From: Bryobacteraceae bacterium
GTDB lineage: Bacteria > Acidobacteriota > Terriglobia > Bryobacterales > Bryobacteraceae
Direction of reading: 5' to 3'
NCBI GenBank assembly: GCA_025350445.1
Contig: JANXXV010000894.1
Span: 1-6,339, forward strand
Length of the DNA: 6,339 nucleotides
The notes under the pieces were generated by a model, which had not been told where the DNA came from, did not search any database, and worked only from the letters and a program-made list of their open reading frames with translations. This document shows positions 1 to 5,464 of this stretch, piece after piece. How positions within the stretch are numbered: position 1 is the stretch's first letter; each line of letters opens with the position of its first letter. The translations under genes were made by a program, and so were the position numbers.

Positions 1-628
1 GGCGCGGATAGGCAGTGGTCCATTGCTCTATGACCAGACATTCACCGTTCAGCTTTCGGATGCCACCGTGCAAGCCGCCATGCAGCAGGCGCGCACGCAG
101 TTGACCAATGCGGGAGCCGTTACGATCAACGGACCCAATCAGCAGGCCAACGTCAAGACGCTGACCGGGACAAGCCAGTCCACCGTGGTGAACAGTACGT
201 CGTCAACAATAGATGCCGGAATTGAGAATAGCATCGGTCCTGTGACGATCCTGGTAGGGGACCGGGGGCTATGTACGGGTTTGACCGGGACAGCGCCAAA
301 CCGGCTGCCAACGGGTTGTCCCGGCGGAACGCCGTTCACAGTACTTGCTGGCACGTCGAACATCAACAACAACGTCAATACGCAGTCGGACATATTCCGC
401 ACAGTGACGACCACCAGCACCTTCCAAATCGCGCAGACCTACGAACTCAACGGCGCAACAGGACCAGTCGCTCCGGGGACGCCCACCGCGCCGATTCCCC
501 CGGCGACACCGGCCCCGCCTTCGTTCTGGCTCGCGCTGACCGGTATGGCGACGGCCGGCGTCTCCTCGCTCAAATGGAGACGGCTCAAAAGCCGCGGCCA
601 GCTAGAACGCTCCGGCCCCGTGCCGTGA
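1..628 (+). CDS. Secreted protein with PEP-CTERM-like sorting tail (5' partial)
   Basis: The reading frame is open from the window edge (first full codon at base 2) and stops at TGA 626-628, leaving 208 visible residues with the N-terminus outside the window. The visible body is rich in Thr, Asn, Gln and Ser, with few charged residues, as in extracellular beta-rich proteins. It holds two cysteines (GLCTG and TGCPGG) that could pair. A Pro/Thr/Ala-rich linker precedes a C-terminal tripartite tail: PAPPS, a hydrophobic stretch FWLALTGMATAGVSSL, then the basic cluster KWRRLKSR. That architecture is what exosortases recognise, and an exosortase gene starts 12 bases downstream. I infer export by Sec followed by exosortase processing and surface attachment or release. 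The protein family of the body is not recognised. The TTG at 23 is merely the first possible start in the window, not a real start. Confidence 0.8.
   Translation, partial: ARIGSGPLLYDQTFTVQLSDATVQAAMQQARTQLTNAGAVTINGPNQQANVKTLTGTSQSTVVNSTSSTIDAGIENSIGPVTILVGDRGLCTGLTGTAPNRLPTGCPGGTPFTVLAGTSNINNNVNTQSDIFRTVTTTSTFQIAQTYELNGATGPVAPGTPTAPIPPATPAPPSFWLALTGMATAGVSSLKWRRLKSRGQLERSGPVP
509..595 (+). other. PEP-CTERM-like C-terminal sorting signal
   Basis: This segment encodes a short Pro motif (PAPPS), a transmembrane-length hydrophobic segment beginning FWLALTG, and the basic cluster KWRRLKSR. The order matches exosortase sorting signals. The usual Pro-Glu-Pro is replaced by Pro-Ala-Pro-Pro, and a further 11 or so residues follow the basic cluster, which is longer than in most such tails. 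The assignment rests on architecture plus the adjacent exosortase. Confidence 0.65.
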
Positions 629-640
629 GAACATAGGGGC

Positions 641-1465
641 TTGACTTTCACAATCGAGAACCGGCGTTTCATTGCCATCGGCGCCGTGGTTACGGTGATG
701 GTCTGCTATGCTCCCATCCTGATGGGCATGGCGCACCAATGGTGGACCGACGAGGACATGGGACACGGGTTTGTCGTGCCGGCGGTCGTCCTATGGATCA
801 TGTGGCGGGAGCGCGACGGATGGCAGTCCTTGCTTCTCAAACCAAGCCGATGGGGACTGGCCCTGCTCGCCCTCGGCGCTGCCATGCACTTGGCGTCCGC
901 CGTCGGCGCGGGACTCTTCGCGGGTTCGCTGGCGTTCCTCATTTCCATTGCCGGCCTGACGGTCTGTTTCGGTGGCTGGCCGCTGTTGCGGGCATGGGCA
1001 TTTCCGCTCGCCTTATGTTCCTTCATGCTGCCCAAGCTGGCGGTTGTCTACAACCAGGTGACTCTGCCACTTCAACTATTGGCCAGCCGCATGGCTGCCG
1101 GACTTTTGACCACGGCGGGCGCGGCCGTGATCCGCGATGGCAACATTCTCGATGTCGGCGGACGGAAGATACTGGTGGCGGAAGCCTGCAGCGGTATCCG
1201 CTATCTACTGCCGCTCGGGTTCATGGGTGTCGTGATTGGATATCTAGCCGACCCCAAACCTTGGATGCGTGTAGCGCTGTTATTCGCCGCCGTTCCTGTG
1301 GCGATTGTGGCCAACGCAGTCCGGGTGGCGGCTGTGGGGTGGATACCGGCGCTGATTGAGGAAACTGCCCACGCCGTGTCGGGGTGGGTTTTGTTCGTTG
1401 TGTGTCTCGCGAGCCTGTTTCTGGCGCGACGGTTCTTCAGTTATCTCCATGCGCGAATTTCATAG
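641..1465 (+). CDS. Exosortase/archaeosortase family protein
   Basis: This is a 274-residue polytopic membrane protein of about eight hydrophobic segments. It is predicted to cleave C-terminal sorting signals and transfer the substrate to a surface acceptor, by analogy with sortases. The N-terminal part has the family pattern around residues 33-47 (HQWWTDEDMGHGFVVP). The catalytic residues are visible in order: Cys183 in EACSGIRYLL, Arg228 in ANAVRV and His244 in AHAVSG. It lies 12 bases after a gene with a matching sorting tail and overlaps the downstream epsI-type gene by 17 bases, so the three are probably one transcription unit. The start is uncertain. An in-frame TGA at 626 bars extension, and TTG 641 is the first candidate. 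The nearest purine run (AGGGG, 635-639) is only one base from it, too close for normal Shine-Dalgarno use. ATG 698 would delete the conserved N-terminal lead-in to the first helix. The exosortase subtype (letter class) cannot be assigned by eye. Confidence 0.9.
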   Translation: MTFTIENRRFIAIGAVVTVMVCYAPILMGMAHQWWTDEDMGHGFVVPAVVLWIMWRERDGWQSLLLKPSRWGLALLALGAAMHLASAVGAGLFAGSLAFLISIAGLTVCFGGWPLLRAWAFPLALCSFMLPKLAVVYNQVTLPLQLLASRMAAGLLTTAGAAVIRDGNILDVGGRKILVAEACSGIRYLLPLGFMGVVIGYLADPKPWMRVALLFAAVPVAIVANAVRVAAVGWIPALIEETAHAVSGWVLFVVCLASLFLARRFFSYLHARIS

Positions 1466-2096
1466 ACTTTGGATTCTCGCGCCCGTGCTGTTGGCAGGGC
1501 AAGCGCTATCGGTGAATTGGATTGCCAGAGCTGAACGTCCACCTGCCGCGCCGGATCTGGCACGGTTTCCTCAATCCTTCGGGCAATGGACACAGGTGCG
1601 TGAAGATCCCACCAGCGAGGCGGTGCAAGCCGAACTTGGGGCGGACGGGATTCTCAGCCGAACCTTCATTGGATCTCAGCAGGCTTCAGGCAGCTTGTTC
1701 GTGGCATGGTTTCAGTCGCAACGGGCGGGCGCGCGGCAGCCGCATTCGCCCAGGGTTTGCCTACCCGGCGCGGGCTGGATTCCGGAGACGTCCGGCGAAA
1801 TGACGATCGAGACCGCCGCGGGTCCGATTACCGTAAACCGCTACATCGTCACACAGAAGAACAGGCGGGCTGTGGTGCTGTACTGGTATCAGACGCCACG
1901 CCGCGTGAGTGCCGGCGAGTGGGAATCTAAGTTCTGGGTGGCGGCCGACGCCCTTCGGGACAGGCGGACCGATACGGCTTTGGTCCGCATTGTGACCTGG
2001 TCGGCCGAAGGGGCGGACGCTGCCGCCACGGCAAGCGCCGTGCAATTGGCACAGGATGTGTATCCGCTGCTCCGGAAACAACTACCCGGGCTGTGA
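1449..2096 (+). CDS. EpsI-family exosortase-associated protein
   Basis: This 215-residue protein has an N-terminal hydrophobic anchor (about residues 7-24, LWILAPVLLAGQALS) and an EpsI domain. Signature blocks are WFQSQRAGARQPHSPRVCLP followed by GAGW (about 87-110, with Cys104), VLYWYQT (143-149), GEWESKFW (156-163) and RTDTALVRI (173-181). In the family this domain is found either fused to an exosortase or encoded next to one; it is linked to exopolysaccharide loci and surface-protein sorting, with the biochemical role unsettled. Here it is a separate gene overlapping the exosortase 3' end by 17 bases, suggesting translational coupling. ATG 1449 was chosen over an upstream in-frame start at 1356 because the 31 extra residues would lie wholly inside exosortase coding sequence and would precede the membrane anchor with a cysteine-rich stretch unlike the family. 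No clear ribosome binding site is visible. Confidence 0.88.
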   Translation: MREFHRLWILAPVLLAGQALSVNWIARAERPPAAPDLARFPQSFGQWTQVREDPTSEAVQAELGADGILSRTFIGSQQASGSLFVAWFQSQRAGARQPHSPRVCLPGAGWIPETSGEMTIETAAGPITVNRYIVTQKNRRAVVLYWYQTPRRVSAGEWESKFWVAADALRDRRTDTALVRIVTWSAEGADAAATASAVQLAQDVYPLLRKQLPGL

Positions 2097-2112
2097 ATTG
2101 GAGTCGGCGCAA

Positions 2113-2135
2113 CCGTCGAGTTTGACCCTCGACGG
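2113..2135 (+). terminator. GC-rich hairpin after the exosortase cassette
   Basis: CCGTCGAG at 2113-2120 is perfectly complementary to CTCGACGG at 2128-2135, with a 7-base loop. It starts 17 bases after the epsI-type stop codon, where an operon terminator would be expected. The following bases (AGGGTGCTTCATTGTT) are only modestly T-rich, so this is either a weak intrinsic terminator or an mRNA 3'-end stabiliser. Confidence 0.5.
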
Positions 2136-2149
2136 AGGGTGCTTCATTG

Positions 2150-2154
2150 TTGAA
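2150..2154. repeat. Target-site duplication, left copy (TTGAA)
   Basis: TTGAA directly abuts the left terminal inverted repeat of the small element and is repeated in the same orientation at 2319-2323. A 5-bp direct repeat in exactly these positions is what transposition into a TTGAA site would leave. Confidence 0.75.
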
Positions 2155-2172
2155 CCTAAAAACGGCAGTTGG
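2155..2172 (+). repeat. Left terminal inverted repeat (18 bp)
   Basis: CCTAAAAACGGCAGTTGG, the exact reverse complement of 2301-2318. The match stops abruptly on the inner side (TTGCG here, against ACTGT for the complemented right end). Confidence 0.85.
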
Positions 2173-2300
2173 TTGCGCCTAAAACACAAGAGATCCATTG
2201 CCCTCAACTATCTGGAAGCACAGGGCTTTTCACCCAATAGGCGAACTGAGCAGCAGTTAAAAGTATCTGAATCTACAGGGACAATCCACACTCGAACAGT

Positions 2301-2318
2301 CCAACTGCCGTTTTTAGG
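2301..2318 (-). repeat. Right terminal inverted repeat (18 bp)
   Basis: CCAACTGCCGTTTTTAGG, the exact reverse complement of 2155-2172, followed immediately by the second TTGAA. Confidence 0.85.
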
Positions 2319-2323
2319 TTGAA
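2319..2323. repeat. Target-site duplication, right copy (TTGAA)
   Basis: Direct repeat of 2150-2154, abutting the right inverted repeat of the small element. Confidence 0.75.
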
Positions 2324-2548
2324 GCGGCGGCCCTTTTCCCGCACGCCGTTCTCAGCGCCTGAGCCACGCCTCCGGGCTTACGATTTCCAGCTTCCGCCGG
2401 GTACTGCCGAACGAACACGGAACCGGCGAGCCGATAATCGCCGTGTGCAACCGCATTCGGAATCGCTTCGCGAACTACCTTCTCATTGAATGTCGGAATG
2501 TCTCCGGCGAAGAAACCGTCCTCGTAGCGCAGAACCTCATACTGACAT

Positions 2549-2577
2549 TTGCACCCAAGCCCCCGATGAGGTATCCT
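2549..2577 (+). promoter_or_regulatory. Candidate promoter for rpsT
   Basis: TTGCAC (2549-2554) and TATCCT (2572-2577) are separated by 17 bases and resemble weak sigma-70 -35 and -10 boxes. Transcription would begin near 2584 and give a leader of roughly 38 bases before the rpsT ATG. The match is partial (three and four of six bases), so this is a suggestion only. It lies within the decayed regulator remnant, since rpsT has no intact same-strand neighbour just upstream. Confidence 0.3.
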
Positions 2578-2621
2578 GCTAGAGAGCAATACTTTGCGAA
2601 GGTCAGGTTTTTAATAAGTAG

Positions 2622-2888
2622 ATGGCAAATCATGTTTCCGCACAGAAGCGGGTCCGGCAGACAGAACACAAAACCGAAATCAACAGGCTTCGGAAGTCAC
2701 GGGTGCGCCACCAGATTCGTTCGTTCCGCCGTTTGATCGCCGGTAAAGACGCTAAAGGCGCCACTGCGGCACTTCCCGCCACTTTCTCGCTAGTCGACCG
2801 CGCCGCCAAATGGGGCATCATTAAAAAGAACACCGCAGCCCGTTACAAGTCCCGCATGACGCTGCGCTTGAAGACGCTCGCGGCCTAA
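2622..2888 (+). CDS. rpsT: 30S ribosomal protein S20
   Basis: This 88-residue, strongly basic protein is a primary binder of 16S rRNA in the body of the small ribosomal subunit. The family signature is clear: [13 protein letters not shown] at the start, [12 protein letters not shown] (about residues 18-29) in the first long helix, a variable Ala-rich centre, and [14 protein letters not shown] near the C-terminus. The length is normal. ATG 2622 gives the canonical MANH start. The ribosome binding site is weak: AAGTAG lies directly before the ATG and AGG at 2605-2607 is too far. The gene is monocistronic on this strand and converges on holA, sharing four bases at the stop codons. Proximity of rpsT and holA is seen in other bacteria, which supports both assignments. 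Confidence 0.97.
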   Translation: MANHVSAQKRVRQTEHKTEINRLRKSRVRHQIRSFRRLIAGKDAKGATAALPATFSLVDRAAKWGIIKKNTAARYKSRMTLRLKTLAA

Positions 2889-3955
2889 ATCAGTCCCAGC
2901 ACAAACTGTTCCATCACCGTCCGGTCGTCGGGACGAGTGTCTCTCAACGCCCGATCCGTTTCAAAGATCTTCTGAATCGCCTTCCGCATCTTTGCCGCCG
3001 GGAAGGCTGCAACCGTCTGTTGCACCTGCTCGGCGCGCGATCTCCACATCGGTGTCCCCAATTTAGTGAAGTGCGATTGAATCATCCCTGCATTGGTCAG
3101 GCCCGCTTCCTTGGCCACCAATGCCAGGCGGAACTGCGTCGCCAGGAACGTAAGGGCCAGCGGAAGATATTCACCCTCGCGGACCAGAATATCAAGCGCG
3201 TCCAGTGATCCGGCCCGATCTCCGCGGCCTATCGCCGCGACCAGCGCAAAAATCGTAGTCGCGCGGCCATTGGGCACCAAACTCACCACATCATTTGCAC
3301 TAACCCGGCGGCCCGTACCGGCGTAGAGCGAAAGCTTTTCCATCTCAGTGGCGATACGCGAAGCGTCCGAGCCCAGAATCTCAATCAGCAGGTCGATTTC
3401 GTCTTCTCCGATCTGCAAACCCGTGCGCTTAGCCTGAGTCAGCGCCAACTTCTTGGCAGCCGCCGCAGTGAAGCGCTGGCACTCGATCTGCGCCGGAATA
3501 GCCGCGAAAAACTTCTGCACCCGCGCCAGCTTCGTTTTGTCATCACCCTCGAAATCATAGCGGGAGCACTCGAAAACCAGAACCGTGCCCGGAACGGGAT
3601 TCTTTAAATACGCGCCCAACGAAGCCCCGTCGGACTTGCCGCCGCCATCTTCGGCATCATCGGAATCGCTCGCCGCGGATCTGGTCCGGGGTAGAACGCC
3701 TTCCGCGGAACTCACCCAGATCAAACGATTCGCCGCAAACAGCGAAAACGAACGGGCATCGTCCATCACCACGCTCAAATCCGTCTCGTCCAGATCGTAC
3801 CGTGTGAAGCCATTCTCGCGGTCTTCCGGCGGCAGCGCCCGTTCGATCAAAGCTTTGCGGCACTGTTCGCGATACCAGGCCTCCTGCCCAAGGAGCAGGT
3901 AGGCGGGGGCCGGCGGCTGCTTCTGTATGGACCGCAGGAATTCGTCGGGTGTCAT
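2885..3955 (-). CDS. holA: DNA polymerase III subunit delta
   Basis: This 356-residue protein is the clamp-loader delta subunit, which binds and opens the beta sliding clamp as part of the gamma/tau complex. The N-terminal domain starts with the family-typical [19 protein letters not shown] (18-36), followed by [11 protein letters not shown] (71-81), the counterpart of the SLF-x-x-x-R-L-V pattern. [11 protein letters not shown] (120-130) continues the AAA-like fold, which in delta lacks a Walker A. The middle helical domain includes [19 protein letters not shown] (195-213), and the C-terminal collar domain spans about 230-356. An Asp/Ser/Gly-rich stretch at about 84-112 looks like a disordered insertion. 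The start ATG is three bases after the lptE stop, and a GGAAG about 11 bases upstream is a weak ribosome binding site. lptE followed by holA is a conserved pair in Gram-negative bacteria. Its TAG stop overlaps the opposing rpsT stop. Confidence 0.95.
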   Translation of the reverse strand: MTPDEFLRSIQKQPPAPAYLLLGQEAWYREQCRKALIERALPPEDRENGFTRYDLDETDLSVVMDDARSFSLFAANRLIWVSSAEGVLPRTRSAASDSDDAEDGGGKSDGASLGAYLKNPVPGTVLVFECSRYDFEGDDKTKLARVQKFFAAIPAQIECQRFTAAAAKKLALTQAKRTGLQIGEDEIDLLIEILGSDASRIATEMEKLSLYAGTGRRVSANDVVSLVPNGRATTIFALVAAIGRGDRAGSLDALDILVREGEYLPLALTFLATQFRLALVAKEAGLTNAGMIQSHFTKLGTPMWRSRAEQVQQTVAAFPAAKMRKAIQKIFETDRALRDTRPDDRTVMEQFVLGLI

Positions 3956-3958
3956 CGT

Positions 3959-4471
3959 CTAAAAAGCTTCCAGAATGGCACTCACTACAGACTTAGCCAC
4001 TTCCCGGCTCAGGCGGTCCAGCGCAATATCGCTTTCTTCAAAATACTCCAACTGATCGACGCTGATCTCATACCGCTGCCGTACTTCCATCCTCGGTTGC
4101 GTATACAGTACTTTACCGCTGGTCCGCTCGGTCAGGTTGATCTGCAGGATGGCGCTCAACTGCACGGAATTGGCGCGCCCGGTTTTTTGATCGGACACCA
4201 CCGGATACGAATAATAGCTGATCACCGCCGCCCGCAGCACCGCGTCCGCCTGATTGGGGTCGGTGACAATCCGGTAGCGGCTGCGGCTGATAAACTCACG
4301 CGTGAGGGTCGAGGCCAGGCGGTCAGAGAGCTTATAGCGATTCGTCAGGTTGCCCACTGCGGGAATCGCGATGGTCTTGATCGTTGCCGGCAGCAGGTCG
4401 GCATGGCCTGAAACGTGATAGCCGCATCCATTCACAACAACGGCGGCAAGCGCAAGCAGCATGTACTTCAT
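3959..4471 (-). CDS. lptE: LPS-assembly lipoprotein LptE
   Basis: This 170-residue outer-membrane lipoprotein is predicted to plug and help assemble the LptD barrel that delivers lipopolysaccharide to the cell surface. A signal peptide MKYMLLALAAVVV leads to the lipobox VNGC with the lipidated Cys at 16, followed by GYHVSGHADLLP, the usual start of mature LptE. The family core follows: IKTIAIPAVGNLTNRYKLSD (31-50), LTREFISRSRYRIV (56-69), ADAVLRAAVISY (75-86) and the terminal amphipathic helix to 170. Asn at lipobox position -2 is slightly unusual. ATG 4471 was chosen over an open extension to 4537 because it gives the signal peptide and forms an ATGA overlap with the preceding gene's stop, implying translational coupling. 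It is followed after three bases by holA. Confidence 0.92.
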   Translation of the reverse strand: MKYMLLALAAVVVNGCGYHVSGHADLLPATIKTIAIPAVGNLTNRYKLSDRLASTLTREFISRSRYRIVTDPNQADAVLRAAVISYYSYPVVSDQKTGRANSVQLSAILQINLTERTSGKVLYTQPRMEVRQRYEISVDQLEYFEESDIALDRLSREVAKSVVSAILEAF

Positions 4472-5460
4472 AGCAACTGGCGGGCAACGTCGATTGCGCA
4501 GTCCACCCTGACGCGGAAATTGTCCGCAACCGCCCACATCCAGATCGCTTTGGGATGGTTGCGGTCCGTTTCTACCAGCCCAACGGTGACGCCGGACTGT
4601 CCCACCGCACCCACATTGGTCGGCGATTCCAGGTCCGCGCCGCGCACTTCGATTTGCGCCGAGGCAAGAGTTTCAGAGATAGCCACCGACCCCGGGTTGT
4701 TCTCAAACTCGGTCCAGAGAGAGAAGCTGTAACCGTGGAACACCGGCGCCTGCGACAGCCGCACCGAGGGCACCGGAGTGTCATGCGAAAAAGTAGCCAG
4801 ATGGCGGTCGATGCGATGCTCGATATCTTCCAACTGTACCGGCGCATCCGAGCCATACCGCGGCAGCAGATTGAAGCTGAGCTGCGCGTCGAAGATCTCC
4901 TTAGGCAGCGTCTTGAAAGCAAGCAGGCCGGCAGTCTGTTTCTGCAATTCCGTAAGACCCGCGTATCCGCGCTCGCTGGCCGGCTCGAAAATCTGCACCA
5001 CCGAATGAACAATGGAGTGATGCCGATGAATTCGCCGGAAAATCTGAACCAGCACCGTTGCCGCCGGATGCGCGATCACGTGGATGGCATCCGAGGGCGC
5101 CACGTAATCTTCCGCTTCCAGAATAGGAGCGCGTAACCGCGCCCTCGGTTGATCTTCCAGATACCCGGTCAGGTCGATGATAACCGGCTTCGACGGGGAT
5201 TCCAGCACCAGATCCAAGGCCTTGCGGCTGGAGAGTGCGGATCCGGCCAGAAACAGCACCTGCGAACGCTCCAAGACATCGGTGTCCAACTCTGTAATCA
5301 CTACCGGTTCGCCGTCCTGGATGCTCAATACCTTCGCGCCTTCTTCATCGGCGCCGATCAGCTTCACTCTTGCCGGGAACTTCGTCTCGGTCAGTTGGTC
5401 GCGGAGTTCCCGACCCAGCAGGGATTCGCCGCCAACGATACAAACATCGTGATTATGCAT
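4468..5460 (-). CDS. Degenerate aspartate-semialdehyde dehydrogenase homologue (probable pseudo-enzyme)
   Basis: This 330-residue protein aligns by eye along its whole length with the Asd/ArgC semialdehyde dehydrogenase fold. It has an N-terminal Rossmann start VCIVGGESLLGREL (6-19), a middle segment VVQIFEPASERG (154-165) in place of the STYQAVSGAG region, FDAQLSFNLLP (190-200), PVFHGYSFS (239-247), and the C-terminal nucleotide-side segment WMWAVADNFR (307-316) near the end. The catalytic residues are gone: the NPNCST loop reads HPAATV, with Ala134 for the nucleophilic Cys; the active Gln is Glu159; the His of the GHS motif is Tyr244. The middle Gly of the dinucleotide motif is Ser13. It should therefore not reduce aspartyl phosphate. 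Escherichia coli Usg is a known family member of uncertain activity, a possible parallel. ATG 5460 was chosen because it sits four bases after the pssA stop and begins at the fold; an upstream extension to 5517 lies inside pssA. Its stop overlaps the lptE start (ATGA). Confidence 0.82.
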   Translation of the reverse strand: MHNHDVCIVGGESLLGRELRDQLTETKFPARVKLIGADEEGAKVLSIQDGEPVVITELDTDVLERSQVLFLAGSALSSRKALDLVLESPSKPVIIDLTGYLEDQPRARLRAPILEAEDYVAPSDAIHVIAHPAATVLVQIFRRIHRHHSIVHSVVQIFEPASERGYAGLTELQKQTAGLLAFKTLPKEIFDAQLSFNLLPRYGSDAPVQLEDIEHRIDRHLATFSHDTPVPSVRLSQAPVFHGYSFSLWTEFENNPGSVAISETLASAQIEVRGADLESPTNVGAVGQSGVTVGLVETDRNHPKAIWMWAVADNFRVRVDCAIDVARQLL

Positions 5461-5464
5461 GAAT

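Larger units (their letters stand above)
2155..2318. mobile_element. MITE-like non-autonomous element, 164 bp
   Basis: The element is bounded by 18-bp perfect terminal inverted repeats, CCTAAAAACGGCAGTTGG at 2155-2172 and its exact complement at 2301-2318, and flanked by TTGAA duplications. The 128-bp interior has no open frame resembling a transposase, so mobilisation would need an enzyme in trans. A second CCTAAAA occurs at 2178-2184, 23 bases inside the left end, and could be part of a subterminal transposase-binding site. The interior looks less GC-rich than the flanking genes. It is inserted between the hairpin after the exosortase cassette and the decayed 3' end of a regulator gene. The parental insertion-sequence family is not identified; ends beginning CC and finishing GG with a 5-bp duplication do not decide it. 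Perfect repeats and an intact duplication suggest a fairly recent insertion. Confidence 0.8.
2319..2589 (-). pseudogene. Remnant of an AlbA/HATPase_c_4 (RecG-like) transcriptional regulator
   Basis: Read on the minus strand, this stretch encodes a piece of the C-terminal ATPase-like region of regulators annotated as RecG-like or HATPase_c_4 proteins. The core is FNEKVVREAIPNAVAHGDYR followed by LAGSVFVRQYP, matching the family pattern of F-x-x-x-x-x-REAI-x-NA-x-x-H-x-DYR. The usual HRDY is HGDY here. After QYP the frame slips: near 2394-2400 a +1 shift gives RKLEIVSP, the expected continuation, and near 2372-2376 a -1 shift returns to the PGG that normally follows. Two compensating frameshifts inside a conserved motif are strong evidence of decay. 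The N-terminal DNA-binding part and the rest of the C-terminus are missing. The frame now ends at a TAA supplied by the right inverted repeat of the adjacent small element. About 90 codons remain of a family usually several hundred long. Confidence 0.7.

Noticed and set aside
739..1359. 206-codon frame inside the exosortase gene
   Set aside because: Arg/Gly/Cys-rich translation typical of a shadow frame in GC-rich coding DNA; the exosortase frame carries all conserved motifs.
2056..2322. 88-codon plus-strand open frame running across the hairpin and the MITE
   Set aside because: It begins inside the epsI-type gene in another frame and ends in the right inverted repeat. The protein resembles nothing and the frame is explained by the mobile element.
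2443..2736. 97-codon plus-strand frame running into rpsT
   Set aside because: It overlaps rpsT in another frame and the antisense regulator remnant, and has no recognisable domain.
2928..2945. Short inverted repeat CGTCC...GGACG downstream of rpsT as a terminator
   Set aside because: Only a 5-bp stem with an 8-base loop and no T tract, and it lies in conserved holA coding sequence.
4555..5136. 193-codon plus-strand frame opposite the dehydrogenase homologue
   Set aside because: Antisense shadow; the minus-strand frame aligns along its whole length with a known fold.
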